This document shows, one piece after another, positions 37,993 through 48,249 of a stretch of 64,000 bases of DNA. The DNA lies in NCBI GenBank assembly GCA_016790285.1, contig JAEUPJ010000039.1, forward strand, positions 1 through 64,000. The letters run 5' to 3'. The notes under the pieces are model-generated. The model was not told the DNA's origin, searched no databases, and saw only the letters and a list, made by a program, of their open reading frames with translations. Within the stretch, counting starts at the first letter, position 1. Each line of letters starts with the position of its first letter. The stretch is from Roseateles sp. (GTDB lineage Bacteria > Pseudomonadota > Gammaproteobacteria > Burkholderiales > Burkholderiaceae_C). Position numbers and translations under genes: made by a program.

Positions 37993-38412
37993 TCAGGCCA
38001 GTGCCGTCATGCGTTCCACGAGCACGCAGTGCACCCAGCGCCGCGCGGCCACGTGCGCGGTCTGCACCAGCAGAAACTGCTCGGCGTCGGAGCTGTTGCT
38101 CTCGAACTCGAAGCCGCCGAGCTGCGCGCTGCAGTTCAGCGGCCGGCTCCAGACGCGCCGGACATCGGCGCAGAACAGCGGCACGCCTTCGTCTTCGCCC
38201 AGCAGCAGCCGCAACTCGTAGTGGTGGGCCTGCAGGGGCTCCTGCGCGCTGACGGCGATCTGCAGGCCGCCGCCGCTGAGGTTGACGACGACGCCGGCCC
38301 GGCCGACGGTCTCGCTCTCCGGCTTGATGACCCAGACGGGCAGTTGCTCGTTCGCATCGGGCACGAGGAAAAACTCGACCCGGGGAAAGCGGCGCTGGTC
38401 GGGCGTGGTCAT
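37993..38412 (-). CDS. PilZ-domain protein
   Basis: 139 residues from ATG 38412, with GGAGGG upstream. It carries the c-di-GMP binding signatures of PilZ: RRFPR near residue 7 and NLSGGG (about 57-62), followed by a beta-barrel. Last gene downstream of the chemotaxis operon with about 100 bases between it and cheB. A c-di-GMP receptor next to che genes suggests a link between second messenger and motility or adhesion. Confidence 0.85.
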   Translation of the reverse strand: MTTPDQRRFPRVEFFLVPDANEQLPVWVIKPESETVGRAGVVVNLSGGGLQIAVSAQEPLQAHHYELRLLLGEDEGVPLFCADVRRVWSRPLNCSAQLGGFEFESNSSDAEQFLLVQTAHVAARRWVHCVLVERMTALA

Positions 38413-38515
38413 GGCGGTTCCCTCCGGACAAGGGGTCAATGGCACATGACCGCAGAAGACCAGCGTCACGTGACGCCATGGTGAAGGCCAGCCTTCAGCG
38501 GCCTGGGCGGGCGTG

Positions 38516-39574
38516 TCAGCCCCGTGCGTCGAACTGCGTCACCGCCTCGGCCATGCTCTCCAGCGGCAGCACCTCGTCCACCGCGCCGAGCTTGATGGCT
38601 TCCATGGGCATGCCGAAGACCACGCAGCTGGCTTCGTCCTGCGCCAGCGTGCGCACGCCCAGGTCGTGCAGATGCTTCATGGCGCGCGCGCCGTCGTCGC
38701 CCATGCCGGTGAGCATGATGGCCAGCGCGTCGCCGTTCGTGTGCTCGCCCAGGCTGCGAAAGAGCACGTCCACCGACGGCTTGTGGCGGTTGACGGGCGG
38801 GCCGTCCAGCACCACGGCGAAGTACTGACCGCCGGCCTTGCGCAGCTTCATGTGCTTGCCGCCCGGGGCGATGAGCACCACGCCGCGTTCCAGCCGGTCG
38901 CCGTCGCGCGCCTCCTTGACCTGCATGGCGCACACGCCGTCCAGGCGCTGGGCGTACATGGCCGTGAACCGTTCGGGCATGTGCTGCACGATGGCGATGC
39001 CGGGCGCATCGGCCGGCAGCGAGCGCAGGATCTGCTCGATGGCCTGCGTGCCGCCCGTGGAGCTGCCGATGACGATGGGCTTGTTGACGGACAGCGCATG
39101 CAGGCCTGTCCCGGTACCGGTGCGTGCGACCGCGGCACCCGCAGGCGCCGCGGGGGCAGCTACCCTGGCCAGGCGCGGGCGCGAGGCGGCTGCGGCCTTC
39201 AGCGTGGAGAGCAGTTCGCGGCGCGAGTCTTCCAGGAACTGGCGCAGGCCCAGGCGTGGCTTGGCCACGACCGCCACGGCGCCGGCCACCAGGGCGTCCA
39301 GCGCGATGCGGCTGCCTTCGGTGCTCAGCGAGGAGCAGATGACCGTCGGGATGGGCGCCTCGGCCATCTGCTGGCGCAGGAAGGTCAGGCCGTCCATGCC
39401 CGGCATCTCGATGTCCAGCAGCAGCACGTCGGGCCGGCGCTTGCGGATCAGCGGCGCCGCGAGGATGGGGTTGGGCGCGCTGCCCGCCAGTTCGATGCCC
39501 GGGTCGCCCTGCAGCAGGGCCTGCATGGTCTGGCGGACGACGGCGGAGTCGTCGATGACGAAGACGCGGATCAT
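38516..39574 (-). CDS. cheB: CheB: chemoreceptor methylesterase/deamidase response regulator
   Basis: 352 residues. Receiver domain with Asp54 (LLLDIEMPGMDG), a linker rich in Ala/Pro (about 130-155), then the methylesterase domain with catalytic Ser in IGSSTGGTQA, His in IVQHMPERFTAMYA and Asp in MLTGMGDDGARAM. Removes methyl groups from chemoreceptors when phosphorylated by CheA. The start ATG overlaps the cheD stop by 4 bases. Confidence 0.96.
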   Translation of the reverse strand: MIRVFVIDDSAVVRQTMQALLQGDPGIELAGSAPNPILAAPLIRKRRPDVLLLDIEMPGMDGLTFLRQQMAEAPIPTVICSSLSTEGSRIALDALVAGAVAVVAKPRLGLRQFLEDSRRELLSTLKAAAASRPRLARVAAPAAPAGAAVARTGTGTGLHALSVNKPIVIGSSTGGTQAIEQILRSLPADAPGIAIVQHMPERFTAMYAQRLDGVCAMQVKEARDGDRLERGVVLIAPGGKHMKLRKAGGQYFAVVLDGPPVNRHKPSVDVLFRSLGEHTNGDALAIMLTGMGDDGARAMKHLHDLGVRTLAQDEASCVVFGMPMEAIKLGAVDEVLPLESMAEAVTQFDARG

Positions 39575-40116
39575 GCAAGGCTCCGTTCGTTCAGCGGCAG
39601 GGGCGGGGCGTCGGGCCGGGGCGGCCGCGCCATGGAGACCGTCTCCACTTCGGGGTCGTCCGTGCCGACGGTCCAGCGCAGCTTGCGGTAGGCGTGCCCA
39701 CCCAGGGCCACGCCGAGCACGCGGATGCCCTGCGCGTGCAGCGCGCCGAGCGCCCACTCGAAGTTCGCGGCGCCCACGTTGCCGTCGGACGGCGCATCGC
39801 CGATGCGGGTGGGGAACATGTTGCCGCCGCCGTAGACCCAGGCCAGGCACTGCTGCGGGTCGATGCCACGGGTGCGCAGAAGCCGGCCCATTTCCGCCAG
39901 GGCCGCATCGCCATAGGCCGTCTGGCGCGTGGGTGCGCTGCCGGGCCCGCCCGCATGCACGACGTGGCACATGGCGCCGACCGTGCGGCGCGGGTCGGTC
40001 AGCAGGATGGCGACACACGAGCCCAGCAGCGTCTCCAGGCTTTCGCCGCGGTCCACGCAGGCGACGTCACCTGGGTGCAGCGTCAGCCGGCCGAGCTTGA
40101 GCGGTTGGAGTCTCAT
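39571..40116 (-). CDS. cheD: CheD: chemoreceptor glutamine deamidase
   Basis: 181 residues. Deamidates receptor glutamines to make methylation sites. Catalytic Cys is in LLGSCVAILLTD and His in CHVVHAGG; VYGGGNMF and NVGAANFEWALG are further family marks. Overlaps cheB and cheR by 4 bases each. No cheC partner is visible nearby. Confidence 0.95.
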   Translation of the reverse strand: MRLQPLKLGRLTLHPGDVACVDRGESLETLLGSCVAILLTDPRRTVGAMCHVVHAGGPGSAPTRQTAYGDAALAEMGRLLRTRGIDPQQCLAWVYGGGNMFPTRIGDAPSDGNVGAANFEWALGALHAQGIRVLGVALGGHAYRKLRWTVGTDDPEVETVSMARPPRPDAPPLPLNERSLA

Positions 40117-40934
40117 TGGGCACGACCTTTGCGGTAGGCGCCGGGTGCGAGCACGGTCAGGGGCGTGTTGCAGGGCACGCGGCCCTCCGCCGTGCCCAGG
40201 AAGAACAGGCCGCCCGGGCGCAGCCGCGACAGCACGCGGTCGACGACGGCACTCTTGGTCGGCGGGTCGAAATAGATCAGCACGTTGCGCAGGAAGATCA
40301 CATCGAACGGCCCGACCTCGTCCACCGGCGCGCACAGGTTGAGCTGGCCAAAGCGCACCTGGCGGCGCAGCGACTCGCACACCTGCACGAGACCTTCGCT
40401 CTCGCCTTCGCCCCGCAGGCAATAGCGCTTGAGGCGCCGGGCGTCCACTTCGCGCAGCCGCTCGGCCGGGTAGATGGCTTGCGTGGCGCTTTGCAGCACG
40501 CGTTCGCTGATGTCGGTGCCGAGCACGGACCAGTCCGCGCCAATGGTGCCCTGGGCCTGCAGGTCGGCCAGCAGCATGGCGGTGCTGTAGGCCTCGTCAC
40601 CGAAGGACGAGGCCGCGCTCCAGACCTTGAGCTGCTGGGGCCGGGTGCGCTGCAGCTCGGCTTGCAGCAGGGCGAAGTGGGCGGGCTCGCGGAAGAAGTA
40701 GGTCTCGTTGGTCGTGAGCAGGTCCACGGCCATCTGGAACTCACCGCCGTCGTCCGGGCTCTCCAGCAGGGCCGCGTAATCGTCGAAGCCCTGCAGGCCC
40801 AGGTGCTGAACGCGGCTGGCGAGGCGCGAGCTCATCAGCGGCTTCTTGTTCGGCGTGAAGGACAGGCCGACGGCGGCGTGCATGAGCCCGGCGATGCGGC
40901 CGAAGCTGCGGTCAGAAAGTGGCGGCGTGGTCAC
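40113..40934 (-). CDS. cheR: CheR: chemoreceptor methyltransferase
   Basis: 273 residues. SAM-dependent methylation of receptor glutamates. N-terminal helical domain (MSSRLASRVQHLGLQGFDDY), then the SAM domain: TTNETYFFREPAHF, VWSAASSFGDEAYSTAML, DISERVLQSA, FDVIFLRNVLIYFD. The Ser in AASSFGDEAY replaces the Cys/Gly common elsewhere. The beta-subdomain that in E. coli binds the receptor pentapeptide is present. Overlaps cheD by 4 bases. Confidence 0.95.
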   Translation of the reverse strand: MTTPPLSDRSFGRIAGLMHAAVGLSFTPNKKPLMSSRLASRVQHLGLQGFDDYAALLESPDDGGEFQMAVDLLTTNETYFFREPAHFALLQAELQRTRPQQLKVWSAASSFGDEAYSTAMLLADLQAQGTIGADWSVLGTDISERVLQSATQAIYPAERLREVDARRLKRYCLRGEGESEGLVQVCESLRRQVRFGQLNLCAPVDEVGPFDVIFLRNVLIYFDPPTKSAVVDRVLSRLRPGGLFFLGTAEGRVPCNTPLTVLAPGAYRKGRAQ

Positions 40935-40943
40935 GAGAGCTCC

Positions 40944-41453
40944 TCAGGCGGCCATGGAGAGCTGGCTGGCTTCGCACAGCGCGGCCATCTCGCCGATGTC
41001 GAACGCGCGCTCGGGGTCGAGCAGAACGACAAAGCGTTCGCCACGCTTGCCCATGCCGGCGATGAAGTCGCGCCGTGTGGCGCCACCGAACTGCGGCGCG
41101 GGCTCGATGTGCGCGGGGTCCAGCGAGATCACCTCGCTGACCGCGTCCACCATCAGCCCGAGCTCGATGCGCTCGCCGTCGCGGGTGGCATCGACGATGA
41201 CGATGCACGTCTTCTTGCTGGGGCTGGCCGGGCCGCGGCCGAACCGCGCCTGCAGGTCGATCACCGGCACGACGGCGCCGCGCAGGTTGATGACGCCGCG
41301 CACGAAGTCGGGCATCAGGGGCACCGGCGTCATCGAGCCGTGCTGGATGATCTCGCGCACGGTCACGATGTCGATGGCATAGGGCTCGTTGCCCAGGGTG
41401 AAGCTCAGGAACTGGCGCGTTGCGCCAGCCGTTTCGGCGGTGGGAGTGCTCAT
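40944..41453 (-). CDS. cheW: CheW: receptor-kinase coupling protein
   Basis: 169 residues. SH3-like coupling domain with FLSFTLGNEPYAIDIVTVREII, VRGVINLRGAVVPVIDLQARFG and VDAVSEVISLD. Links CheA to the chemoreceptors. Lies 14 bases after the chemoreceptor gene and 9 bases before cheR, well inside the operon. Confidence 0.96.
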   Translation of the reverse strand: MSTPTAETAGATRQFLSFTLGNEPYAIDIVTVREIIQHGSMTPVPLMPDFVRGVINLRGAVVPVIDLQARFGRGPASPSKKTCIVIVDATRDGERIELGLMVDAVSEVISLDPAHIEPAPQFGGATRRDFIAGMGKRGERFVVLLDPERAFDIGEMAALCEASQLSMAA

Positions 41454-41467
41454 GCCGGGCTCCGGGG

Positions 41468-43690
41468 TCAGAAGGGGCGGAAGTTGCCGTGCGTGCCGGT
41501 GGCCTGCGGGCGCAGCGCGCTGGCGCTGCTGCGCACGCCGGCGTTGCCGCGCATGGGCGAGTTGGGCGCGCGGCGCTCGACGAAGGGCTGGCCATCGTGG
41601 CGGGTGACCGTGGCGCCGCCACTGTCCCCGCGGGTGTTGAAGAAGGCGACGGACTGCTGCAGCTGCTCGGCCTGGCCGGAGAGTTCTTCCGACGTCGCGG
41701 CCAGTTCCTCGGAGGCGCTGGCGTTTTGCTGGGTGGCCTTGCTGAGCTGGCCCATGGCGCCGCCGATCTGGGTGACCGACTGGCTCTGCTCCTGCGAGGC
41801 TGCGGCAATCTCCTGCACCAGCTCGCTGGTCTTCTGGATGCTGGGCACGATCTCGTCGAGCAGCTTGCCGGCACGCTCGGCGGTGCTGACGCTGTTGCCG
41901 GCGAGGTCGCCGATCTCCTTGGCGGCCTCCTGGCTGCGCTCGGCGAGCTTGCGCACCTCGGCGGCCACGACGGCGAAGCCCTTGCCGTGCTCGCCGGCAC
42001 GCGCGGCCTCGATGGCGGCGTTGAGTGCCAGCAGGTTGGTCTGGTAGGCGATGTCGTCGACGATGCTGATCTTCTGGGCGATCTGCTTCATGGCGGCCAC
42101 GGTCTGCGTGACGGCGGCGCCGCCGTCGCTGGCCTCCTTGCTGGCCTTGGTGGCCATGCCGTCGGTGACGCGGGCGTTGTCGCTGTTCTGGCTGATGCTG
42201 GCCGAGATCAGGTCGATGGAGGCGGTGGTCTGCTCGACCGACGAGGCCTGCTCGCTGGCGGCCTGCGACAGGCTCTGGGCGGTGGCGCTGACCTGGCTGG
42301 CCGCACCGGTGAGCGCATCAGCGGCGCCGCGCACTTCTTCGATGATGCTGCTGAGCTTCTCGCAGGTGCTGTTGGCGTCGCTCTTGACCTGCGCAAACAC
42401 GCCCTGCACGTCAGCCGTCATGCGCTGCGTGAGGTCGCCCGTGGCCAGTCCGCCGAACACGCGGACGACGTCTTCAACGATGGCGGCCAGCTTCTGCGAC
42501 GTGAGGTTGGCATCGTCCTTGAGCTGGCCGAAAGTGCCGGCGTAGTCGCGTTCGATGCGCTGGGACAGATCGCCTTCGGCGAGTGCGCTGAACACCCGGC
42601 CGAGGTCGTTCAGGATGACGGCCGTGTTCTCCATCAGGGCGTTCACGCCTTCGCACAGCACCGCCACCGGGCCGGTCTTGCCTTCCAGCGCGATGCGCTG
42701 GGACAGATCACCGTTGCGCGCCGCGCCCGTGACCTGGCGGGCCTGCTCGACGGCATCGTCCAGCATGCGGGCCGCCTGGACCTGGGCGGTCACGTCGGTC
42801 GCGATCTTCACGACCTTGACGACGCGTCCCATCTCGTCCTTGACGGGGGCATACACGGCCTGGATCCAGACATCCAGGCCCGCCTTGCTGATGCGGCGAT
42901 AGACGTCGCTCTGCGGCTTGCCCGTGTTCAGGTCGCGCCAGAACTGCGCGTAGGCCGGGCTCGACGCGAGGGCCGCGTCGCAGAACATGCGGTGGTGGCG
43001 CCCGGTGACTTCGTCCAGGTCGTAGCCCACCACGCGCAGGAAGTTCTCATTGGCGGTGAGTACCTGGCCTTCCAGGTCGAATTCGATGTAGGCATAGCTG
43101 CGGTCGATCGCCGCCAGGATGCCGCGCGCGTTCTGCCGCTCGATCTCCTGCTCGGTGATGTCGTAGCGCACGCCCAGGTATTTCATGGGCTTGCCGTTGT
43201 CGCCGAGGATGGGAGCGATGACGGCGTCGACGTAGTAAGGCGTGCCGTCCTTGGCGCGGTTCTTCACGACGCCGCGGAAGATCTCGCCGCGGCCGATGGT
43301 GGCCCACATCTGCTTGAACACCTCCTTGGGCATGTCGGGGTGGCGCGTGGTGTTGTGGCCATGGCCGATCAGCTCGTTGCGGTGGTACTTGGACACCTCC
43401 AGGAACTTCTCGTTGATGGACAGGATGTCGCCCTTCTTGTCGGCCTCCGAGACGATGCTGGTCACGTTCATGATGTCCGTGCGCACCTTGAGTTCGGCCT
43501 CGGCCGCTTTCAGCCGGGCCTGCAGCGCCTGCTGTTCGGCGTGCAGGCTGTCGCGGGCTTGCTCGGCGGCCAGGCGCGCCTGCTCGGCAGCGTGGCGGGC
43601 CTCTTCGGCAGCGTGGCGGGCCTCTTCGGCGGCGTCGATGCGGGTACCGGCCAGCAGTCGGACGAACCAGGGGGTGGCGGTGGAAGTCAT
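41468..43690 (-). CDS. Soluble chemoreceptor with PAS sensors (copy 1)
   Basis: 740-residue cytoplasmic chemoreceptor without membrane segments. An N-terminal coiled coil of four heptads (EEARHAA type) leads into two PAS domains, about 70-185 ([43 protein letters not shown]) and 190-310, resembling the redox/FAD Aer-type. Then come two HAMP-like linkers ([29 protein letters not shown]) and the signalling domain with [23 protein letters not shown]. It ends in GTHGNFRPF, identical to its neighbour and possibly a CheR/CheB docking tail. It carries one more HAMP-like block (TGDLTQRM) than its neighbour. Confidence 0.93.
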   Translation of the reverse strand: MTSTATPWFVRLLAGTRIDAAEEARHAAEEARHAAEQARLAAEQARDSLHAEQQALQARLKAAEAELKVRTDIMNVTSIVSEADKKGDILSINEKFLEVSKYHRNELIGHGHNTTRHPDMPKEVFKQMWATIGRGEIFRGVVKNRAKDGTPYYVDAVIAPILGDNGKPMKYLGVRYDITEQEIERQNARGILAAIDRSYAYIEFDLEGQVLTANENFLRVVGYDLDEVTGRHHRMFCDAALASSPAYAQFWRDLNTGKPQSDVYRRISKAGLDVWIQAVYAPVKDEMGRVVKVVKIATDVTAQVQAARMLDDAVEQARQVTGAARNGDLSQRIALEGKTGPVAVLCEGVNALMENTAVILNDLGRVFSALAEGDLSQRIERDYAGTFGQLKDDANLTSQKLAAIVEDVVRVFGGLATGDLTQRMTADVQGVFAQVKSDANSTCEKLSSIIEEVRGAADALTGAASQVSATAQSLSQAASEQASSVEQTTASIDLISASISQNSDNARVTDGMATKASKEASDGGAAVTQTVAAMKQIAQKISIVDDIAYQTNLLALNAAIEAARAGEHGKGFAVVAAEVRKLAERSQEAAKEIGDLAGNSVSTAERAGKLLDEIVPSIQKTSELVQEIAAASQEQSQSVTQIGGAMGQLSKATQQNASASEELAATSEELSGQAEQLQQSVAFFNTRGDSGGATVTRHDGQPFVERRAPNSPMRGNAGVRSSASALRPQATGTHGNFRPF
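41701..42336. repeat. Near-identical signalling-domain segment, copy A
   Basis: This stretch of copy 1's signalling domain matches 43923-44558 of copy 2 at a constant offset of 2222 bases with only scattered substitutions. In protein about 210 residues differ at just four positions (Gln/Glu, Leu/Ser, Ser/Thr, Ala/Thr), whereas the PAS regions of the two proteins are clearly diverged. Confidence 0.85.
43563..43632. repeat. 21-base tandem repeats encoding a coiled coil
   Basis: Units of 21 bases containing TCGGCAGCGTGGCGGGCCTC repeat about three times (the key TCGGC step recurs at 43563, 43584, 43605 and 43626). Each unit encodes one heptad, EEARHAA or a variant, in the N-terminal coiled coil of copy 1. 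Such repeats can change length by slippage. Confidence 0.75.
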
Positions 43691-43719
43691 GGGGTGTGCC
43701 TTGTTGTATTTGTGTGGGT

Positions 43720-45687
43720 TCAGAAGGGGCGGAAGTTGCCGTGCGTGCCGGTGGCGAGCGTGCGTGCGGCCGTGGACATGGGCTGTGACGCGGGCCGGAT
43801 GCCACGCGCGGGCGAGTTCGCCGCGCGCCTCTCGACGACGCTGCCTTCGGCGATCTCGCTGAAGAACGACATCGACTGCTGCAGCTGGCTGGCCTGGCTG
43901 CTCAGCTCTTCGGCCGTGGCGGCCAGTTCCTCGGAGGCGCTGGCGTTCTGCTGGGTGGCCTTGCTGAGCTGGCCCATGGCGCCGCCGATCTGCGTGACCG
44001 ACTGGCTCTGCTCCTGCGAGGCTGCGGCAATCTCCTGCACCAGCTCGCTGGTCTTCTGGATGCTGGGAACGATCTCGTCGAGCAGCTTGCCCGCACGCTC
44101 GGCGGTGCTGACGCTGTTGCCGGCGAGGTCGCCGATCTCCTTGGCGGCCTCCTGGCTGCGCTCGGCGAGCTTGCGCACCTCGGCGGCCACGACGGCGAAG
44201 CCCTTGCCGTGCTCGCCGGCGCGCGCGGCCTCGATGGCGGCGTTGAGTGCCAGCAGGTTGGTCTGGTAGGCGATGTCGTCGACGATGCTGATCTTCTGGG
44301 CGATCTGCTTCATGGCAGCCACGGTTTGTGTGACGGCGGTGCCGCCGTCGGTGGCTTCCTTGCTGGCCTTGGTGGCCATGCCGTCGGTCACTCGCGCGTT
44401 GTCGCTGTTCTGGCTGATGCTGGCCGAGATGGAGTCGATGGAGGCGGTGGTCTCCTCCACCGACGAGGCCTGCTCGCTGGCGGCCTGCGACAGGCTCTGG
44501 GCGGTGGCGCTGACCTGGCTGGCTGCGCCGGTGAGGGCGTCTGCGGCGCCGCGCACCTCGTTGATCACGGCGGCGAGCTTCTCGCTCGTCTGGTTGGCGT
44601 CGTCACGCAGCTGGCCGAAGACGCCGGCATAGTCGCGGACGATGCGCTGGGACAGGTCGCCCGAGGACAGCGCAGAGAACACGCGGCCGACGTCGTCGAA
44701 GATGACGGCCGTGGTTTCCATCATGGCGTTGACGCCCTCGCACAGTTGCGCAACGGGGCCCGTCTTGCCCTCCAGGGAGATGCGCTGCGTCAGGTCGCCG
44801 TCACGGGCTGCGCCGGTCACGCGCTGGGCCTCGTTCACGGCGTCCTCGAGCATGCGGGCGGCGCGCACCTGGGCGCTGACGTCCGTGGCGATCTTCACCA
44901 CCTTCACCACGCGGCCCAGTTCGTCCTTCACCGGGGCGTACACGGCCTGGATCCAGACGTCCTGGCCTGACTTCGAGACCCGGCGGAAGAGGTCGTTTTG
45001 CGGCTGGCCGGCGTTGAGGTCGCGCCAGAAGTCGGCATAGGCCGGGCTGGCCGTCAGCGCGGGGTCGCAGAACATTCGGTGGTGGCGGCCCTTGACCTCA
45101 TCGAGCGAGTAGCCGAGCGTGCGCAGGAAGTTGCCGTTGGCGTGCAGCACGTGGCCGCTCAGGTCGAACTCGATGTAGGCGTAGCTGGCATCGACCGCGG
45201 CGAGGATGCCCATCGCGTTCTGGCGCTCCAGCTCCTGGCGGGTGATGTCATAGCGCACGCTGATGTGCTTAACCGGCTTGCCATCCTCGCCGCGGACGGG
45301 GGCGATGACGGCATCGACGTAGTACGCCGAGCCGTCCTTGGCGCGGTGCTTGACCATGCCGCGATAGATGTCGCCGCGGCCGACCGTGGACGCCATCTGC
45401 TCGGTGACTTCGCGCGGCGTGTCCGGGTGGCGGGTCGTGGCCTCACCGTGGCCGACGAGCTCGTGGCGGCCGTACTTGGACACCTCGATGAACTTCTCGT
45501 TGACCTCCAGCAGGTTCCCGTGCAGGTCGGCCTCCGAGACGATGCTGGTGAGGTTCATGATGTCGTTGCGGGCCTTCAGCTCGGCCTGCGCCTGTTGCAG
45601 GCGAGCCTCGGCGAGGGCTTGGGCGGCTTGTGCTTCACGCAGTGCCTTGCCGGCCAGCAGGCGGGCGATCCAGGAGGGGGTGGTCAT
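43720..45687 (-). CDS. Soluble chemoreceptor with PAS sensors (copy 2)
   Basis: 655 residues from ATG 45687 (GGAAGGA upstream). Same plan as copy 1 but with a shorter coiled coil ([21 protein letters not shown]): two PAS domains ([40 protein letters not shown]), two HAMP-like blocks ([29 protein letters not shown]), signalling domain with [17 protein letters not shown], and the identical tail [11 protein letters not shown]. No membrane segments. Lies between cheA and copy 1, so both receptors are probably made with the kinase. Confidence 0.93.
   Translation of the reverse strand: MTTPSWIARLLAGKALREAQAAQALAEARLQQAQAELKARNDIMNLTSIVSEADLHGNLLEVNEKFIEVSKYGRHELVGHGEATTRHPDTPREVTEQMASTVGRGDIYRGMVKHRAKDGSAYYVDAVIAPVRGEDGKPVKHISVRYDITRQELERQNAMGILAAVDASYAYIEFDLSGHVLHANGNFLRTLGYSLDEVKGRHHRMFCDPALTASPAYADFWRDLNAGQPQNDLFRRVSKSGQDVWIQAVYAPVKDELGRVVKVVKIATDVSAQVRAARMLEDAVNEAQRVTGAARDGDLTQRISLEGKTGPVAQLCEGVNAMMETTAVIFDDVGRVFSALSSGDLSQRIVRDYAGVFGQLRDDANQTSEKLAAVINEVRGAADALTGAASQVSATAQSLSQAASEQASSVEETTASIDSISASISQNSDNARVTDGMATKASKEATDGGTAVTQTVAAMKQIAQKISIVDDIAYQTNLLALNAAIEAARAGEHGKGFAVVAAEVRKLAERSQEAAKEIGDLAGNSVSTAERAGKLLDEIVPSIQKTSELVQEIAAASQEQSQSVTQIGGAMGQLSKATQQNASASEELAATAEELSSQASQLQQSMSFFSEIAEGSVVERRAANSPARGIRPASQPMSTAARTLATGTHGNFRPF
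43923..44558. repeat. Near-identical signalling-domain segment, copy B
   Basis: Partner of 41701-42336 (offset 2222 bases). Together the segments form a direct repeat of about 640 bases within adjacent genes, which could support recombination that deletes or fuses the two receptors. Confidence 0.85.
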
Positions 45688-45725
45688 GGCAATGTCCTTC
45701 CGTGCGGGGGATTTCGGGTGGGGGC

Positions 45726-47927
45726 TCAGGCGGTGATGCGCTCGGCGGTGGAGTCGGCGTTCGGGCGGCGCTCGGGCACTTCGGCAGCGAGCTGCCCGAG
45801 GGCCTGGACATCGAAGATCAACGCCACTTCGCCATTGCCGAGAATGGAAGAGCCGGCCATGCCGCGCAGGCTGCGCAGCAGGCGACCCAGGGGCTTGATG
45901 ACGGTCTGGTGCTGGCCGAGCAGGGCGTCCACGAGCACGCCGAAGCGGCTGTGGCCGGCCTTGAGAACGACGATGCTGCCGCGGGCAACCGCTGGGCCGT
46001 CGATGCCGTAGAGGTTGCGCAGGCTGACGACCGGGAGCACCTGGCCGCGCAGTTCCACGACACCGCGACCGCGCTCGTCCAGCGTCGCTTCGCTGGCCCG
46101 GCCTTCGATGACTTCGACGACCGCGTCCAGCGGGAAGATGAAGCGCGAGGCACCGACGCCGACGAGGAAGCCGTCGATGATGGCCAGCGTGAGCGGCAGG
46201 CGGATCTCGATGCACGAGCCCTGGCCCTCGACGCTGTCCAGCAGCACGCTGCCGCGCAGGGCCTCGATGTTGCTGCGCACGACATCCATGCCCACGCCGC
46301 GGCCGCTGAGGTTGGTGACGGTCGCTGCAGTGGAGAAGCCGGGCTCGAAGATGAGCCGCAGGATGGCGGCGTCGTCCGGCACCGTGCCGGGCTCGACGAG
46401 TCCGCGGTCCCAGGCACGGGCGAGCACCTTGCTGCGCTGGATGCCGCGCCCGTCGTCGGTGATGCGGATGACGATGCTGCCGGCCTCGTGGTGGGCCGAG
46501 AGCGTGAGCCGGCCTTGCGCGGGCTTGCCGGCGGCTTCGCGCTCGGCGGGCGTCTCCAGCCCGTGGTCCAGGCCGTTGCGCACCAGGTGCATGAGCGGGT
46601 CGGCGATGCGCTCGACGACGCTCTTGTCGAGCTCGGTGTCGCCGCCCACGATGTCCAGCTGCACGCTCTTGCCCAGTTCGGCGGCGGTGTCGCGCACCAC
46701 GCGGCGAAAGCGCGAGAAGGTTTCGCCGATGGGCACCATGCGCAGCTGCAGCGTGCCGTTGCGGATCTCCTCGATCAGGCGGCTGATCTGGCCGTTGGCC
46801 TCGATCAACGGCCGCTGCTGGGTCTGGCGTGCCAGCAGCTCGGCACCGGCGCCCGCGATGACGAGCTCGCCGAGCAGGTTGATGACGGCGTCCAGGCGAT
46901 GGGCCTGCACGCGGATGAAGCGCTGGTCGTCGCCCGCCGATGCGCCGGGCTCCGTGCGGCGCTGCTCGCGCTGCTTGCGCAACGCGGCGTCCACGACCTG
47001 CGGCGCCAGGCCCGTCTGCTCGGTCAGCAGCTCGCCCAGCAGGGCGGCCTCACCCACGGCCGCGGCGGCCAGTTGGCTGCGCAGGCCCTGCTGCAGCTGC
47101 GCGGGGCTGATGGCGCCGGCGGCGACGAGGATCTCGCCCAGCCGCGGGTTGCCGGGCATGGCGTCGATCAGGTCGGCGAACTGCGCGGCGGTGGCGCCAG
47201 GGTTGAGCACGTGCAGCTGGCAGTCCTCGCGCACGAAGCTGAAGGCGTCCTCGATCTGCGCGCGGCTCGCCTCGGTCTGGAGGCTGAAGATGAAGCCGAG
47301 GTGGCAGCTCTCGGGGTCGAGCTCGTCCAGGGGCGGCACGCCGCCGACGTCGCACACCAGGTGCGGCATGTCGCCCAGGCCGCGCACATAGTTGAGCACC
47401 GCCAGGGGGTCCATGCCGTTGCGGAACACGTCCGCGCCGAACGCCACCGACACATGCCAGGGGCGCTGGGACGTCTGCGGCACCGGCTTGGCGCCGGCGG
47501 TATCCACGGCGGGCGCGGTGGGCGCCACGCCGGCGGCGGCCTGCAGTTCCAGCACGAGGGCGCCGCGCTGGGCGGCGGCAGCCTCGTCGACCGGCTGGCC
47601 GCCGGCCTCGGCGACGAGGGCGCGGATCTGGTCGTTGCAGCGCAGCAGCAGGGTGCTGAGCGCCGGCGTCAGGGCCACCTGGCCCTCGCGAAGCCGCTGC
47701 AGCAGGGTCTCGACGTGGTGGGTGAAGTCCACCACCGCATCCAGCCCGAAGAGGCCGGCGGAGCCCTTGACGGTATGCGCGCAGCGGAAGAGGGCGTTGA
47801 GCAGTTCGGCGTCGCCCGGCTGGCCTTCGAGCTGCAGCAGCAGCGCTTCCAGGCCTTCGATCTGTTCCTCGGCCTCGCTCAGGAAGGCGGGCAGGGCTTC
47901 GGCGATGAAGTCGATGTCGTTCGTCAT
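45726..47927 (-). CDS. cheA: CheA: chemotaxis histidine kinase
   Basis: 733 residues. HPt domain with the phosphorylated His in [15 protein letters not shown] (about residue 51). A long middle region (about 160-340) includes [25 protein letters not shown] and a segment [20 protein letters not shown] that resembles the N-terminal motif of GspE-type ATPases. Dimerisation helices, HATPase ([31 protein letters not shown]) and a C-terminal CheW-like domain follow. GGAGG lies before the ATG. Overlaps the STAS gene by 4 bases. The middle region is unlike E. coli P2. Confidence 0.95.
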   Translation of the reverse strand: MTNDIDFIAEALPAFLSEAEEQIEGLEALLLQLEGQPGDAELLNALFRCAHTVKGSAGLFGLDAVVDFTHHVETLLQRLREGQVALTPALSTLLLRCNDQIRALVAEAGGQPVDEAAAAQRGALVLELQAAAGVAPTAPAVDTAGAKPVPQTSQRPWHVSVAFGADVFRNGMDPLAVLNYVRGLGDMPHLVCDVGGVPPLDELDPESCHLGFIFSLQTEASRAQIEDAFSFVREDCQLHVLNPGATAAQFADLIDAMPGNPRLGEILVAAGAISPAQLQQGLRSQLAAAAVGEAALLGELLTEQTGLAPQVVDAALRKQREQRRTEPGASAGDDQRFIRVQAHRLDAVINLLGELVIAGAGAELLARQTQQRPLIEANGQISRLIEEIRNGTLQLRMVPIGETFSRFRRVVRDTAAELGKSVQLDIVGGDTELDKSVVERIADPLMHLVRNGLDHGLETPAEREAAGKPAQGRLTLSAHHEAGSIVIRITDDGRGIQRSKVLARAWDRGLVEPGTVPDDAAILRLIFEPGFSTAATVTNLSGRGVGMDVVRSNIEALRGSVLLDSVEGQGSCIEIRLPLTLAIIDGFLVGVGASRFIFPLDAVVEVIEGRASEATLDERGRGVVELRGQVLPVVSLRNLYGIDGPAVARGSIVVLKAGHSRFGVLVDALLGQHQTVIKPLGRLLRSLRGMAGSSILGNGEVALIFDVQALGQLAAEVPERRPNADSTAERITA

Positions 47928-48232
47928 GCGGCCTCCGGCGTCGCACCGTGTTGCAGTTCGGCCAGCCAGCCGGCCAGTCCCAGGGCAGTGCACGCCTCGC
48001 GCAGCGGGCGGCTCGGGGCGTGCAGGTGCAGGGTGCAGCCGCGCGCGGCCAGGCAGCGCTGCAGGGCGATGAGCAGCTGCACGCCGGCACCGTCGACCTG
48101 GTCGACCGCGGTGCCGTCGGCCCGGGCGTCCTGGTGCTCGACGCCATCGCGACGCGCCCAGGCCAGCCACTGCGGGTGCAGCTCGGCGGCGGTGTAGATG
48201 CTCAGTTCAGCGGGGAGGTGCAGGGTGTCCAT
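47924..48232 (-). CDS. STAS-domain protein
   Basis: 102 residues. Single STAS domain: MDTLHLPAELSIYTAAELHP start, VDQVDGAGVQLLIAL at the site where anti-sigma antagonists carry the phosphorylatable Ser (here the position reads DGAG, so no obvious Ser/Thr), and SRPLREACTALGLAGWL. Sits between cheY and cheA and overlaps cheA. Similar STAS proteins accompany che operons in which the kinase acts on something other than, or in addition to, flagella; the role here is unknown. Confidence 0.85.
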   Translation of the reverse strand: MDTLHLPAELSIYTAAELHPQWLAWARRDGVEHQDARADGTAVDQVDGAGVQLLIALQRCLAARGCTLHLHAPSRPLREACTALGLAGWLAELQHGATPEAA

Positions 48233-48249
48233 CGGAGGCTCCCTCGGGC

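Noticed and set aside
43563-43632. Short tandem repeats as a CRISPR-like array
   Set aside because: The units are contiguous 21-base repeats in frame with a coiled coil, without spacers.
41420-44269. A 949-codon plus-strand frame over the chemoreceptor genes
   Set aside because: Shadow of the minus-strand receptors; its repeats only mirror the duplicated signalling domain.
45630-48197. An 855-codon plus-strand frame over cheA
   Set aside because: Antisense of cheA, with no motif and no ribosome binding site.
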